From Kiritimatiellia bacterium (lineage in GTDB: Bacteria > Verrucomicrobiota > Kiritimatiellia > RFP12 > UBA3636): a DNA stretch of 37,842 nt. Shown in pieces: positions 16,595 to 25,647 of this stretch (within the stretch, counting starts at the first letter, position 1; each line of letters begins with the position of its first letter). The stretch is from assembly GCA_017481725.1 (NCBI GenBank), contig JAFUOX010000007.1:1-37842 (forward strand). Reading direction: 5' to 3'. A program made the position numbers and the translations under genes. The notes below the pieces were generated by a model. The model was not told where the DNA came from and searched no databases. It saw nothing but the letters and a program-made list of their open reading frames with translations.

Positions 16595-18346
16595 CTATTC
16601 TGCTGTGATGCAGTTAAGCTTGCAGAGCTGATCGCAAAGCCCACAGCCTATACAAGCTGTTGCATTTATGCGAGGGCGCCCATTGGTATTGACCTCGATT
16701 GCTGGGCAACCACAGCGTAGGCAAAGCTTACAATTTACGCAACGCTCCTCATCAATCACACGTGGAGCACCCATTGGCTTCTTAACATGAAGTGGGCATG
16801 GTGCACGCGAAATAATTAGAGATGGCTCATCTGCCTCTAGCTCTTCTTTTATTATAGCGATTGTCTCAGCCTGATTATATGGATTGCATACACGAATGCG
16901 CTCCATACCACATGCACGAGCAATCGTCTCTATTGAGGCAGATTTTGTTGCATCTCCCATCAATGTGGTTCCAGTGCCTGGATGCTCCTGGTGACCTGTC
17001 ATTGCTGTAATGCGGTTATCAACAACAATAAGTGTGCTATTGCCCTTATTATAGACAACATCAAGAAGTCCTGTTATGCCAGAATGGAAGAAGGTTGAAT
17101 CTCCAACAATGCCAACCACCTTTTTCTGCTCGCCAGCCTTTTGCATTCCGTGTGCAATAGTAAAGCCAGCACCCATGCAGAGAATTGTGTCTGTACGGTT
17201 CAATGGAGGAAATACACCAAGGCTGTAGCAGCCAATATCTCCACTAACAATTACATCAAATTTTGTTAGAGCAAGGAATAAGCCACGATGTGGACAGCCA
17301 GCGCAAAGCATTGGTGGTCGAGCTGGCAAATCTACTGCCTCCTCTGCAACTGCAGGAAGTGCTGGTAGAGCCTGCTCGGGATATAGCTGCTGCTTGATAG
17401 CATAAAGCTTTGCCGGTGTTAGCTCACCACAGCGTGGAACAAGCCCTTTCCCCTCACACGCAATTCCTAAGGACTTGATATGCTCCTCAAGAATTGGATC
17501 GCCCTCCTCTATTACAACAAGGCGCTTAACCTTTGCTGCAAAGCTCTTAAATAGCTCATCTGGGAATGGCCAGCCAAAGCCAATTTTTAAAATGCTTGCT
17601 TCTGGGAATAATTCAATACAATGGGCTGCTGTTACACCATGAGAAATGATGCCAAGCTCTGAGCCATTCTCTATCACCTGATTCATTGGAGATGAGCAAG
17701 CCTCTGCTGCTTGAGCAACCATGCGCTCCTCTACCTTTACGCGGAGCTTGCGCCCCCATATTGGTAGTGGAACAAATTGCTGAACATTGCTCTTGAAGGC
17801 TGTCACATTGCGCTCGCGTGGCTCACGCTCCTCAACTAGTGAACGGGAGTGGCTTACGCAGGTTGTTGTACGCAATATTACTGGACAGCCATATTTCTCA
17901 GAGAGCTCAAAGCCTTTGATTACAAAATCACGTGCCTCCTCGGCATTTGCTGGCTCAAGCACTGGCACCTTTGCTAGGCGTGCATAGTGGCGTGTGTCCT
18001 GCTCTGTTTGAGAGGAATCCTGTCCTGGATCATCTGCTACAACCACAACCATTCCACCAACCACACCAATGTAGGAAAGTGTCATCAATGGGTCTGCAGC
18101 AACATTTAAGCCAACAAGCTTCATTGTTGTTATTGTGCGAGCACCAGCTATTGATGCTCCAGCTGCTGCCTCAAGCGCAACCTTTTCATTTGGCGACCAT
18201 TCGCAATATACACCATGCTTTGAATATTGCACAAGGTTTTCCAAGATTTCCGTTGAAGGTGTTCCCGGATAACCAAATGCCGCTGTCACACCGCCCTCAA
18301 ATGCTCCACGGGCAATTGCTTCGTTTCCAGAATAAAGTTTTCTCAT
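16595..18346 (-). CDS. iorA: Indolepyruvate:ferredoxin oxidoreductase, alpha subunit
   Basis: A 583-residue thiamine-diphosphate enzyme subunit. With IorB it converts aryl-pyruvates plus CoA to aryl-acetyl-CoA, CO2 and reduced ferredoxin, and the reaction is reversible. The N-terminal pyrimidine-binding domain (FGYPGTPSTEILE) is followed by the TPP-binding domain with GDIGCYSLG and GDSTFFHSG, then VVDNRITAMTGHQEHPG. Two ferredoxin-like [4Fe-4S] motifs end the chain at about 536-579 (CVNCKLCLRCGCP and CIGCGLCDQLC). The first cluster has an extra cysteine with C-x2-C-x-CP spacing. Length is somewhat shorter than archaeal IorA. It starts eight bases after the aminotransferase stop, so it is the last gene of the operon. 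Confidence 0.93.
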   Translation of the reverse strand: MRKLYSGNEAIARGAFEGGVTAAFGYPGTPSTEILENLVQYSKHGVYCEWSPNEKVALEAAAGASIAGARTITTMKLVGLNVAADPLMTLSYIGVVGGMVVVVADDPGQDSSQTEQDTRHYARLAKVPVLEPANAEEARDFVIKGFELSEKYGCPVILRTTTCVSHSRSLVEEREPRERNVTAFKSNVQQFVPLPIWGRKLRVKVEERMVAQAAEACSSPMNQVIENGSELGIISHGVTAAHCIELFPEASILKIGFGWPFPDELFKSFAAKVKRLVVIEEGDPILEEHIKSLGIACEGKGLVPRCGELTPAKLYAIKQQLYPEQALPALPAVAEEAVDLPARPPMLCAGCPHRGLFLALTKFDVIVSGDIGCYSLGVFPPLNRTDTILCMGAGFTIAHGMQKAGEQKKVVGIVGDSTFFHSGITGLLDVVYNKGNSTLIVVDNRITAMTGHQEHPGTGTTLMGDATKSASIETIARACGMERIRVCNPYNQAETIAIIKEELEADEPSLIISRAPCPLHVKKPMGAPRVIDEERCVNCKLCLRCGCPAIEVNTNGRPRINATACIGCGLCDQLCKLNCITAE

Positions 18347-18354
18347 AATGGTAA

Positions 18355-19551
18355 TTATTTTGCTAATGAGTCTACTGCACGCTTAAAGGCATCACGTGAA
18401 TTGATAATTGTTGAATCCTCAACGCAGAATGCTAGGCGGATATAGCCTGGCAAACCAAAGCCTCGTCCAGGCACTGCCAATACATGCTCTTGTAGCAATG
18501 CTTCTACAAACACGCGCTCATCCTCTACAGGAGATTTAGCAAAGAAATAAAATGCTCCCTTTGGTAGCATAAACTCAATGCCTGCATTTGTTAGAACATC
18601 TGCCATTAGGTCGCGGCGCTTACGATAAATCTCAATATCCACTTGGCTATCGAGTGCAGTCTGAAGCACCTTCTGTGCAATTGCTGGAGCATTAACAAAG
18701 CCAAGAATGCGGTTTGTCAAGATTAGAGCAGCCATAAGCTTTTCTGCTCCCTCAAGTGCTGGGTTTACAGCAACGTAGCCAATGCGCTCTCCTGCAAGCG
18801 AAAGTGTCTTTGAGAAGGAACCAATAACAACTGCTGCTGGATAAACAGAGAATACGGAAGGAATTTCTACGCCATCAAAATTTAATGCACGATATGGCTC
18901 ATCTGAAACTAGATAAATTGCACGACCATTCTTCTCGGAATGCTTTGCAAGCACCTCACCAAGAGCAGCAAGCTCCTCGCGTGAATAAATTTGACCAGTT
19001 GGATTATTTGGTGAGTTTACGATTACTGCACGAGTTTTTGGTGTAATTGCAGCATCGATAGCCTCAACATCAAGGTTGAAGTTTGGAAGCTTTGTTGGGA
19101 CAGGAACAAGCTTTCCACCAAAGTTTCCTGCATAGAAACCATACTCTACAAAGTATGGGCTTGGGCAAATTACCTCATCGCCCTCTGAAAGCACTGCACG
19201 GAATAGAACATTGATTGCACCAGCGGCACCACATGTAACAACAATATTTGATGCAGGAACCTCAGTTGCTTGCTCCTCGGACACCTTCTTTGCAAGAGCC
19301 TCTCTTGTGGCAGGGTAGCCAGCATTTGGCATATAGCCTATTGCAAATGGCTCATCTGCGTGCTCTGCGATCTCCTTAAGGGCTGCCTTTACTGCAGCTG
19401 GAGGTGGAACATCTGGATTACCTAAGCTAAAGTCATATACATTCTCTGCACCATACTTTTTGCGTAGCTCAATACCAGCTTCAAACATCTTGCGAATCAT
19501 TGATGAGTTAGCCAAAAATCCATCAACTTCTTTAGTCACTAGCTCTTTCAT
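18355..19551 (-). CDS. PLP-dependent class I/II aminotransferase
   Basis: A 398-residue fold-type I aminotransferase. Visible landmarks are DFSLGNPDVPPP near the N-terminus, VTCGAAGAINVLF for phosphate binding, VNSPNNPTGQIY with the PLP-ring asparagine, SDEPYR with the ring-nitrogen Asp, and GSFSKTLSLAGERIGY with the Schiff-base lysine. It resembles aspartate/aromatic aminotransferases. The operon context points to aromatic amino acids and their 2-oxo acids, the substrates or products of the adjacent indolepyruvate oxidoreductase. Substrate specificity is inferred from context only. Confidence 0.9.
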   Translation of the reverse strand: MKELVTKEVDGFLANSSMIRKMFEAGIELRKKYGAENVYDFSLGNPDVPPPAAVKAALKEIAEHADEPFAIGYMPNAGYPATREALAKKVSEEQATEVPASNIVVTCGAAGAINVLFRAVLSEGDEVICPSPYFVEYGFYAGNFGGKLVPVPTKLPNFNLDVEAIDAAITPKTRAVIVNSPNNPTGQIYSREELAALGEVLAKHSEKNGRAIYLVSDEPYRALNFDGVEIPSVFSVYPAAVVIGSFSKTLSLAGERIGYVAVNPALEGAEKLMAALILTNRILGFVNAPAIAQKVLQTALDSQVDIEIYRKRRDLMADVLTNAGIEFMLPKGAFYFFAKSPVEDERVFVEALLQEHVLAVPGRGFGLPGYIRLAFCVEDSTIINSRDAFKRAVDSLAK

Positions 19552-19588
19552 AAAAACTCCTATTTCATTCTTAAATTAACTTTACACT

Positions 19589-19670
19589 ACCTAATCTATT
19601 CACTATTACCTATTCACATTACCTAATCTATACCTAATTTATTCACTATTACCTATTCATTATTACCTAT
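19589..19670 (-). repeat. Imperfect tandem repeats in the operon spacer
   Basis: ATTCACTATTACCTATTCA occurs at 19598-19616 and again at 19641-19659 (43-base offset). ACCTAATCTA occurs at 19589-19598 and 19621-19630, and shorter TTACCTA pieces lie between. On the transcribed strand each unit reads as TAGGTAATAGTGAATA. It lies between the ligase stop and the aminotransferase start and looks like slippage-generated sequence. Confidence 0.7.
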
Positions 19671-19671
19671 C

Positions 19672-20943
19672 TTATACAGTCTCGTAGAACACGCGCTTTG
19701 CCTTGCCCATTTCTACTCGTGGCAGTGTGCCTGGCTTATGAATATCTCCCTTTGGTGAGAAGCCTAAATCTTCCTTAAGTTGCTTCTCTACCATGTATCC
19801 AGTAACACCCTCCTCTGCCTCTACATCAACACGCAATGACTTAATTCCATTGTTATCAATAATTGTCATTGTGTAGTTTGGTAATACGCCAGGAATCTTC
19901 AATAGTGATTGCTCTACCTGTGATGGGAAGAAGTTTACGCCTGAAATAATTAGCATATCATCCAAGCGACCTGATATCTTTTCAAGACGCAAGTGTGTGC
20001 GACCGCAGGAGCAGGTATCGCGTGAGATAATGCGGCTTAGATCGCCTGTTCTAAAGCGAATTACAGGAAGTGCTTCACGGTTAAGTGCAGTGATAACAAC
20101 CTCACCAAGCTCGCCATCCTGAAGCACCTCGCAGGTCTCTGGGTTGATAATTTCAACAATATACTGATCCTCCCAAACATGGATACCATCATGTGCACAG
20201 CAATCCATACCGAGTGTGCCAATACCACCTGTCTCTGTCATTCCATAAATGTCATAAGCATCAATTCCTAGACCCTTAACAATCTTGTCGCGCATGGCAA
20301 CAGAAAATGCTTCAGCACCAAAGATACCAATCTTTAGGTCAGGAAGTGTCTGATTTGTTTCCTCCATCACCTCCATAATTCTAACTGCGTAGGAAACTAC
20401 ACCAGTAATCACGCGTGATTTAAAATCCTGAGCGAGCTTAATTTGGCGAGCAGTATTGCCGGGACCACAAGGAACAATAAACATACCAGCTGCTCGAGCA
20501 CCATGGTAACAACCAAAGCCACCATTAAACAAACCAAAGCCTGGAGTAATTTGGCAAACATCACCAGCCTCTGCACCTGCCATTACGTAGCAGCGGGCCA
20601 TACATTCTGCCCACTGATTCAAATCCTTTAGCGTATATGGCATTACAACAGGAGTACCTGTTGAGCCGCTGGACATGTGCATCTCTGCAACCTGCTTTTT
20701 ATCAACACAGCACATACCCATTGGATATTGCTCGCGAAAATCCTTCTTGCTCATAAATGGGAGCTTATGCAAATCCTCCAAGCCATTGAAGCAATCTGGA
20801 TTTATTCCGGCTTCATCAAACTTTGCCTTAAAATAATCGTTATTTGCATAGCAATAGCGAACAATCTTTTTTACAGCTTCATTTTGGTGTGCCACAATTT
20901 CTGAGCGTGGCATTGTCTCTGCTTTTTCGTTATAAAATTTCAT
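19672..20943 (-). CDS. Phenylacetate-CoA ligase-like AMP-forming acyl-CoA synthetase
   Basis: A 423-residue member of the ANL superfamily, PaaK branch. The ATP-binding P-loop-like MSSGSTGTPVVMPYT is at about 85-100, YGMTETGGIGT is the adenine/acyl site, FRTGDLSRI is the hinge-region aspartate motif, and GKAKRVFYE at the C-terminus carries the conserved lysine. A cysteine-rich insert, DTCSCGRTHLR, is typical of this branch. It makes aryl-acetyl-CoA from an aryl-acetate, CoA and ATP, releasing AMP and pyrophosphate. Lying between iorB and the aminotransferase, it most likely handles phenyl-, hydroxyphenyl- or indole-acetate. Confidence 0.88.
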   Translation of the reverse strand: MKFYNEKAETMPRSEIVAHQNEAVKKIVRYCYANNDYFKAKFDEAGINPDCFNGLEDLHKLPFMSKKDFREQYPMGMCCVDKKQVAEMHMSSGSTGTPVVMPYTLKDLNQWAECMARCYVMAGAEAGDVCQITPGFGLFNGGFGCYHGARAAGMFIVPCGPGNTARQIKLAQDFKSRVITGVVSYAVRIMEVMEETNQTLPDLKIGIFGAEAFSVAMRDKIVKGLGIDAYDIYGMTETGGIGTLGMDCCAHDGIHVWEDQYIVEIINPETCEVLQDGELGEVVITALNREALPVIRFRTGDLSRIISRDTCSCGRTHLRLEKISGRLDDMLIISGVNFFPSQVEQSLLKIPGVLPNYTMTIIDNNGIKSLRVDVEAEEGVTGYMVEKQLKEDLGFSPKGDIHKPGTLPRVEMGKAKRVFYETV

Positions 20944-20989
20944 TTTAATTCCTTTTGTGAGGCTGAAGTCTCAAGCTACGATATTGGGT

Positions 20990-21559
20990 TTAAATTTGCT
21001 TTCCGTAATTAAATGCCATCAAATTTGCTTCAACTGTTGATGGCTTTACTGATGCTTCGATTGCACCACGCCAGCATTCCATTGGAAGCGGCAAAGCATT
21101 TGAAAGCATGCCGATAAGAATTGTATTTGCTAGGCGAACATTTCCTAGCTCCAGTGCCTTTGTCACGCAATCACAATACTTGAGCTTTGGGAAAAGCTTA
21201 TTTAGGCGAGCCTCAACATCCTGCGGATATTTTGCATTGCCACATGAAACTGTGACAGGGATAACTGCTTGCTTTGCTACAACAGCAAGTCCATCTGGCT
21301 TTAGATAGTGTGCGCAACGTATTGCCTCAATATGCTCCAAAGAAGCAAGTACATCAGCACTCCCCTCAAGAATTAGAGGGCTATGAACCTTCTCGCCAAA
21401 TTTGATTTGTGCCATAACACTGCCACCACGCTGGGCCATACCATGAGTTTCCTTTGCAGTAACCTCATAGCCTGCGAGCTCTGCAGCCTTGCTTATAATT
21501 TTAGCGGCAAGAAGAATACCTTGTCCACCTACACCACATAATAAAATATTGTATATCAT
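20990..21559 (-). CDS. iorB: Indolepyruvate:ferredoxin oxidoreductase, beta subunit
   Basis: A 189-residue partner of IorA with the gamma-type 2-oxoacid oxidoreductase fold. The opening LLCGVGGQGILLAAKII is the conserved glycine-rich stretch, and KETHGMAQRGGSVMAQIKFG at about 35-60 is the family signature. Length is normal. It heads the operon, followed by the ligase, the aminotransferase and iorA, so alpha and beta subunits are split by two other genes. No clear Shine-Dalgarno precedes the ATG. Confidence 0.93.
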   Translation of the reverse strand: MIYNILLCGVGGQGILLAAKIISKAAELAGYEVTAKETHGMAQRGGSVMAQIKFGEKVHSPLILEGSADVLASLEHIEAIRCAHYLKPDGLAVVAKQAVIPVTVSCGNAKYPQDVEARLNKLFPKLKYCDCVTKALELGNVRLANTILIGMLSNALPLPMECWRGAIEASVKPSTVEANLMAFNYGKQI

Positions 21560-21595
21560 AAAATCTAATAAATTAACTGATTAAAAACTTTTTTA

Positions 21596-21624
21596 ATGTT
21601 ACTATAAATAGAAACAAAAGTCAA
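21596..21624 (-). promoter_or_regulatory. Candidate promoter for the iorB operon
   Basis: On the minus strand: TTGACT (plus 21619-21624), 17 bases, then TAACAT (plus 21596-21601). It lies about 37 bases 5' of iorB and is divergent to the deacetylase promoter, whose -35 shares the same nine bases TTGACTTTT. Confidence 0.45.
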
Positions 21625-21643
21625 TCTCATTACTTCTTATTTC

Positions 21644-21671
21644 TTGACTTTTAAGTGTGCAATGGTACAAT
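21644..21671 (+). promoter_or_regulatory. Sigma70-type promoter for the polysaccharide deacetylase
   Basis: TTGACT (21644-21649), 16 bases, TACAAT (21666-21671), about 45 bases 5' of the ATG at 21718. A small inverted repeat TGTGC (21656-21660) / GCACA (21675-21679) brackets the -10 and could be an operator. Confidence 0.6.
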
Positions 21672-21717
21672 TTAGCACAAAAAAAGTCAATTAAAACCAA
21701 ATAAGGGGATTTTTTAC

Positions 21718-22569
21718 ATGAAATACCAATTTATGCGTTATCCAGGTGGCCTTTGTAAAGCTGTTACTCTTAGCTATGATGATGGAGCTCCGGCTGATGT
21801 TCAGCTTTGCGATACCATTAACCGCTATGGCATTAAATGCACATTCAATCTAATGGCTTCTCGCGTGGAAAGCGAAAATGGTCTAACTAAGGAATATATT
21901 CGCTCAGAAATCCTAGGTAAAGGACATGAATTGGCAACACATGGAGAAAATCATCGCGGACTAGATGCTGCAAGAAGCATCGAGGGCATTCAGGATGTAT
22001 TAAATTGCCGACTCTACTTTGAAAAGGAATTTGGTGGTATTATCCGTGGCATGGCTTTTCCTGATCGCACAGTAAATAAAAAATTATTTCCAATTGCTTA
22101 TGAACGCATAAAGAGCTTTTTGCAAGAGCTTGACATCGCATATGCTCGCACTACTGGTGGCGATAACGATAACTTTGAGCTACCAGATGATTTTCATAAC
22201 TGGGTGCCAACTGCTCACCATATTAATCCAAAGCTAATGGATTATATTGACAAATTCTTAAACATGAATGTTAATGGACTATACATTTCACAAAGAACCC
22301 CTCGCTTGTTCTACCTTTGGGGACACGCCTTCGAATTTGAAAATAACAAAAATTGGGATTTACTTGAAGCAATCTGTGAAAAGCTTAGTGGCAAGGACGA
22401 TATCTACTATGCCACAAACATTGAGCTATACGATTATATCACAGCATATCGCTCTTTAATCTACAGTGCTGATGGAAGAACCATCTACAATCCAACACTC
22501 AAGACATTGTGGTTTGATCGCGATGGTGTGCTATGCACTATTGAAAGTGGTGAAACCAAGACATTTTAG
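21718..22569 (+). CDS. Polysaccharide deacetylase (NodB/CE4-like)
   Basis: A 283-residue protein with the CE4 fold motifs. LSYDDG carries the catalytic base Asp21 and metal ligand Asp22. ATHGENHRG supplies the His-x3-His metal site (His75, His79). LWGHAFEFE at about 200 matches the late histidine motif. No signal peptide is seen, so it appears cytoplasmic, which is unusual for peptidoglycan deacetylases but common for enzymes acting on imported oligosaccharides. Family members remove acetyl groups from amino sugars. It is a single-gene transcript with AAGGGG before the start. Confidence 0.88.
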   Translation: MKYQFMRYPGGLCKAVTLSYDDGAPADVQLCDTINRYGIKCTFNLMASRVESENGLTKEYIRSEILGKGHELATHGENHRGLDAARSIEGIQDVLNCRLYFEKEFGGIIRGMAFPDRTVNKKLFPIAYERIKSFLQELDIAYARTTGGDNDNFELPDDFHNWVPTAHHINPKLMDYIDKFLNMNVNGLYISQRTPRLFYLWGHAFEFENNKNWDLLEAICEKLSGKDDIYYATNIELYDYITAYRSLIYSADGRTIYNPTLKTLWFDRDGVLCTIESGETKTF

Positions 22570-22643
22570 AGATAGCAAACAAAATCCACTCAAAAAATTG
22601 GTATGTGACTTGATAATCGATTGCTGTGAATGCGGTATGTAAC

Positions 22644-24521
22644 TTAATGCTCATACTGGCTTAAATCATTTAAAAGCAATAATCCAGCAAGACCACCTAT
22701 TCGTTTTATAAGCGGATGATAATTTAGCTCTTCATCCCAGACTGCTTCATCAACCCTTGTGAGGTCAACAGCAATAGGCACTTCAGTCAAAGCCGCTGCT
22801 GCTAGAGCAACTGGTATAGCTGTGCCTTCTGCGACAATATTGATTTTTGAGAAACCTTGCTCTCTTAACTGAACGATATTTGTGATTACATCGTGCACAC
22901 GCATTGAGAAATATGACTCTTCAAAAGTGGTTGAAAAATTACTGTACCCTTCAGGACCTTGATTATCACGAATTGCATATTTCATTTGCCAAGCGTTGCT
23001 ACCTGAGCCTAAAAGCTCGGCAATACGCAATTTCTTACCATCTGTCATTGCTGCTGCAACAACAGAGCTCTTTTTCCCGTCTGCAAAATAATCGCGATAA
23101 GTTCCGTCTGCAATAATCAATGTAATTTCACCATTATTGTCATATTTGTCTGAGGTTATATCTATTACCTGTAAATTATCTCCTACCCCTCTTCTGGATA
23201 AAGTATAAGGTTGCACTTTACCACCTTCTACGCCCCATCCATCTACAGGTCCAAATATGCGATATACTACATCACGAATTTCACCTCTACCATCATCTAA
23301 TAATTGGCGTAGAACCTCACGTCGCTCTTTCTTAAAGTATTCTACATCTTCACCAACAACTAGGGCATCCTTATTGTAAGCATAAGCCAATTTATCTATT
23401 GCTTCAGAAATCGTTTTTTCTGTTGCTCCTATAGGTTTTTCCCCATTATGCCAAAGTAATTTTGGTGATGGTGGTGGGATATCCTCTTCCAAAATAATTT
23501 CCGAAGCTTCTTTCCCCATTAAATGACGCACAAAAAATGAGTATATATGCTGACGAGTACGTTTATTATAATTATGGCAATCATCGTAGTAGAAATGCTC
23601 TACTAGATTTTCTGCAGAATACAATTTGTACACATCTTTCATTTTGGGGATTTCATATCGTGGATTTAAATTAGTCCAATCACCTGTAACTGCAGGAAGC
23701 ATTAGAGGACGAGGAGCAATAGCAGCCACAACATCAAAGCTCGTTAAACCTGTTACACGCAACAAAGGACCTTCTTCACAAGCACATCCACCTTGAAAAT
23801 GTGATGATAGCATACAAACAGGAGCAACGACCTTAACACGCCTATCTATAGCAGCAAGAAACCAAGTTTGAGAAGCTCCTCCAGATGCTCCAGTACAACC
23901 AATACGCTCAGAATCTACCTCAGGTCTTTTGCACAAAAAATCTAATGCTTTAAGACTATTAAGAGTTTGAAGTCCAAATGTTGACACTCCAAATAAATCA
24001 CACTTACGACGCAATTGGTTGCTCCAAAAATGATTAAAATCATTATTGTCATTATAACCAATCATGTCATAAGAGAATACAGCAAAACCTAATCTTGCAA
24101 ATTGGAAGCAACGCATTGAGACACCTCCATTTGGTGCATGGTGTACTCGCCCATTGTCCCAATGTCCATGTGGACATAAAATTCCTGGAACTTGCTTTTC
24201 TGAACATGCTTCTAATGGCAAATATAAATTACCTGTAAGTTTTAAACCTGGTAGCACATAGGCAATAACATCAAAAATTCTTATTCCTTCATATTCATGC
24301 TCATTCGAAACAAAATACTCTGTTTCTTTAATTTCTGGCATTGGATTTAGGCCTGCAGAAAGCAGTATGCGTTTGCGCACAAAATCACATTTAGCTAAAT
24401 GCTCTTCTAACGTTTGTGGTACAATAACTTTTGTAGCATAACTGCAAAATCTCGAGCTTACCAGTCTTCTATCCACAAGAATTGGATTATGGTTTTCTAA
24501 ATTAGGAATAGTTTTCTCCAT
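22644..24521 (-). CDS. Large alpha/beta hydrolase, acetyl-xylan-esterase/dienelactone-hydrolase type, with C-terminal extension
   Basis: A 625-residue protein. Residues about 1-340 form an alpha/beta hydrolase: CPHGHWDNG is the oxyanion region, GCTGASGGASQ the nucleophile elbow (Ser213), TGDWTNLNP the acid region, and DDCHNYNKR the histidine. Residues about 380-625 form a second region that ends in a Rossmann-like stretch (INIVAEGTAIPVALAAAAL). It lacks its own GxSxG and resembles a degenerate hydrolase lobe. There is no signal peptide. The family removes acyl groups from plant-type carbohydrates and related esters; the exact substrate is not readable. GAGG four bases before the ATG supports the start. 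Confidence 0.8.
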   Translation of the reverse strand: MEKTIPNLENHNPILVDRRLVSSRFCSYATKVIVPQTLEEHLAKCDFVRKRILLSAGLNPMPEIKETEYFVSNEHEYEGIRIFDVIAYVLPGLKLTGNLYLPLEACSEKQVPGILCPHGHWDNGRVHHAPNGGVSMRCFQFARLGFAVFSYDMIGYNDNNDFNHFWSNQLRRKCDLFGVSTFGLQTLNSLKALDFLCKRPEVDSERIGCTGASGGASQTWFLAAIDRRVKVVAPVCMLSSHFQGGCACEEGPLLRVTGLTSFDVVAAIAPRPLMLPAVTGDWTNLNPRYEIPKMKDVYKLYSAENLVEHFYYDDCHNYNKRTRQHIYSFFVRHLMGKEASEIILEEDIPPPSPKLLWHNGEKPIGATEKTISEAIDKLAYAYNKDALVVGEDVEYFKKERREVLRQLLDDGRGEIRDVVYRIFGPVDGWGVEGGKVQPYTLSRRGVGDNLQVIDITSDKYDNNGEITLIIADGTYRDYFADGKKSSVVAAAMTDGKKLRIAELLGSGSNAWQMKYAIRDNQGPEGYSNFSTTFEESYFSMRVHDVITNIVQLREQGFSKINIVAEGTAIPVALAAAALTEVPIAVDLTRVDEAVWDEELNYHPLIKRIGGLAGLLLLNDLSQYEH

Positions 24522-24674
24522 AACACCTCAAGCAAAAAAATATATTATAAAGAGGGAAATAAAACAATAGAATTTGCATAATTTTTACATATCAAAACTA
24601 CTTTGTCAAACACAATTCTATACATATGAAATTTGGGAAATTTGCAGTACAAATCAACTTAACTCATCTACAAT

Positions 24675-24700
24675 GGGGCTGTGTATCCATTCCTAGCCCC
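24675..24700. other. GC-rich inverted repeat after the radical SAM gene
   Basis: GGGGCT (24675-24680) and AGCCCC (24695-24700) form a 6-bp stem with a 14-base loop, eight bases beyond the radical SAM stop. There is no U-tract, so a terminator role is uncertain. The rest of the 24522-24707 spacer is AT-rich and holds a possible TTGACA (minus strand, plus 24604-24609) for the hydrolase gene. Confidence 0.35.
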
Positions 24701-24707
24701 GCCACAT

Positions 24708-25628
24708 TTAATAATTTTCTCCCTGAGAAATGTTGTTCATTTGTAGATATTTGTCTATGTCTGCTAAAACCTGAAGCTTATTGAGACTCCATTTAGGTGC
24801 GATTAAGCGTTGCTTTGAGCCATCGCCTGTTATGCGTTCAATCACTGTTTCTGGCGAGAAATAGCATAATTGTTCACACACTGTTTTTACATATTCAGAT
24901 TGGCTCATTTCCTCAAATTCTCTATTTCGATATTGCTCTGCAAGTGCCGTACCTTCCATAATATGCAAAAGGTGCAATTTAACAGCACTTGGGTTTTCCT
25001 TGCCAACTAGTTTTGCTGTTTGAAGCATATCCTTAAAAGCTTCACCGGGCAGTCCATTAATTAGATGAACACATGTGCGAACGCCATGCTGTTTAAGCAG
25101 CCTATGTGCTTCACAAAAGCATTCAAATGTATGACCTCGGTTTATGCGTGCCAATGTGGCATTGTGTGCAGATTGGAGTCCCAGCTCAACTGTCAAATAT
25201 GTGCGCTTAGCGAGCTCTCCTAAATATGGGTATAATTCAGGAGCAATGCAGTCGGGTCGCGTTGCAATACTAAGCCCCACTACTCCGTCACAACCAAGTG
25301 CTTCTTCATAAAGCTGCTTAAGTCTTTCAAATGGTGCATTTGTGTTTGTGCCAGCCTGAAAATATGCGATTAGCCCAACCTCTCCATATTTTGAATAAAT
25401 GCGCTCGCGTTCCAACTGCAGCTGCTCAGTAATAGGCAATGAACTTGGATGAGAAAACTCACTCCCATTTTCAACACAATAGATACAACCCCCTGTGGCA
25501 GCGTGTGGGCATACAAGCCCTGCATCAATAACAGCCTTAAACACCCTGCCACCAAATATCTTTTTCAAATGGTAGCTAAGTGTGTGATAACGCTTATTAT
25601 CGTCAGAAAATAGAAATTCGTTGCTCAT
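24708..25628 (-). CDS. YhcC-type radical SAM protein (TIGR01212 family)
   Basis: A 306-residue radical S-adenosylmethionine protein. Its cluster motif is C-x7-C-x2-C (Cys40, Cys48, Cys51 in CPHAATGGCIYC), not the common C-x3-C-x2-C; this spacing is typical of the Elp3-related YhcC group. Also visible are YFQAGTNTNAP, SIATRPDCI, VELGLQSAHNATL and VHLINGLPGE, all family hallmarks. The biochemical role of the family is not settled. It lies 19 bases downstream of the AAA ATPase gene on the same strand. Confidence 0.9.
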   Translation of the reverse strand: MSNEFLFSDDNKRYHTLSYHLKKIFGGRVFKAVIDAGLVCPHAATGGCIYCVENGSEFSHPSSLPITEQLQLERERIYSKYGEVGLIAYFQAGTNTNAPFERLKQLYEEALGCDGVVGLSIATRPDCIAPELYPYLGELAKRTYLTVELGLQSAHNATLARINRGHTFECFCEAHRLLKQHGVRTCVHLINGLPGEAFKDMLQTAKLVGKENPSAVKLHLLHIMEGTALAEQYRNREFEEMSQSEYVKTVCEQLCYFSPETVIERITGDGSKQRLIAPKWSLNKLQVLADIDKYLQMNNISQGENY

Positions 25629-25647
25629 AGATTACTAGCAAATTAAA

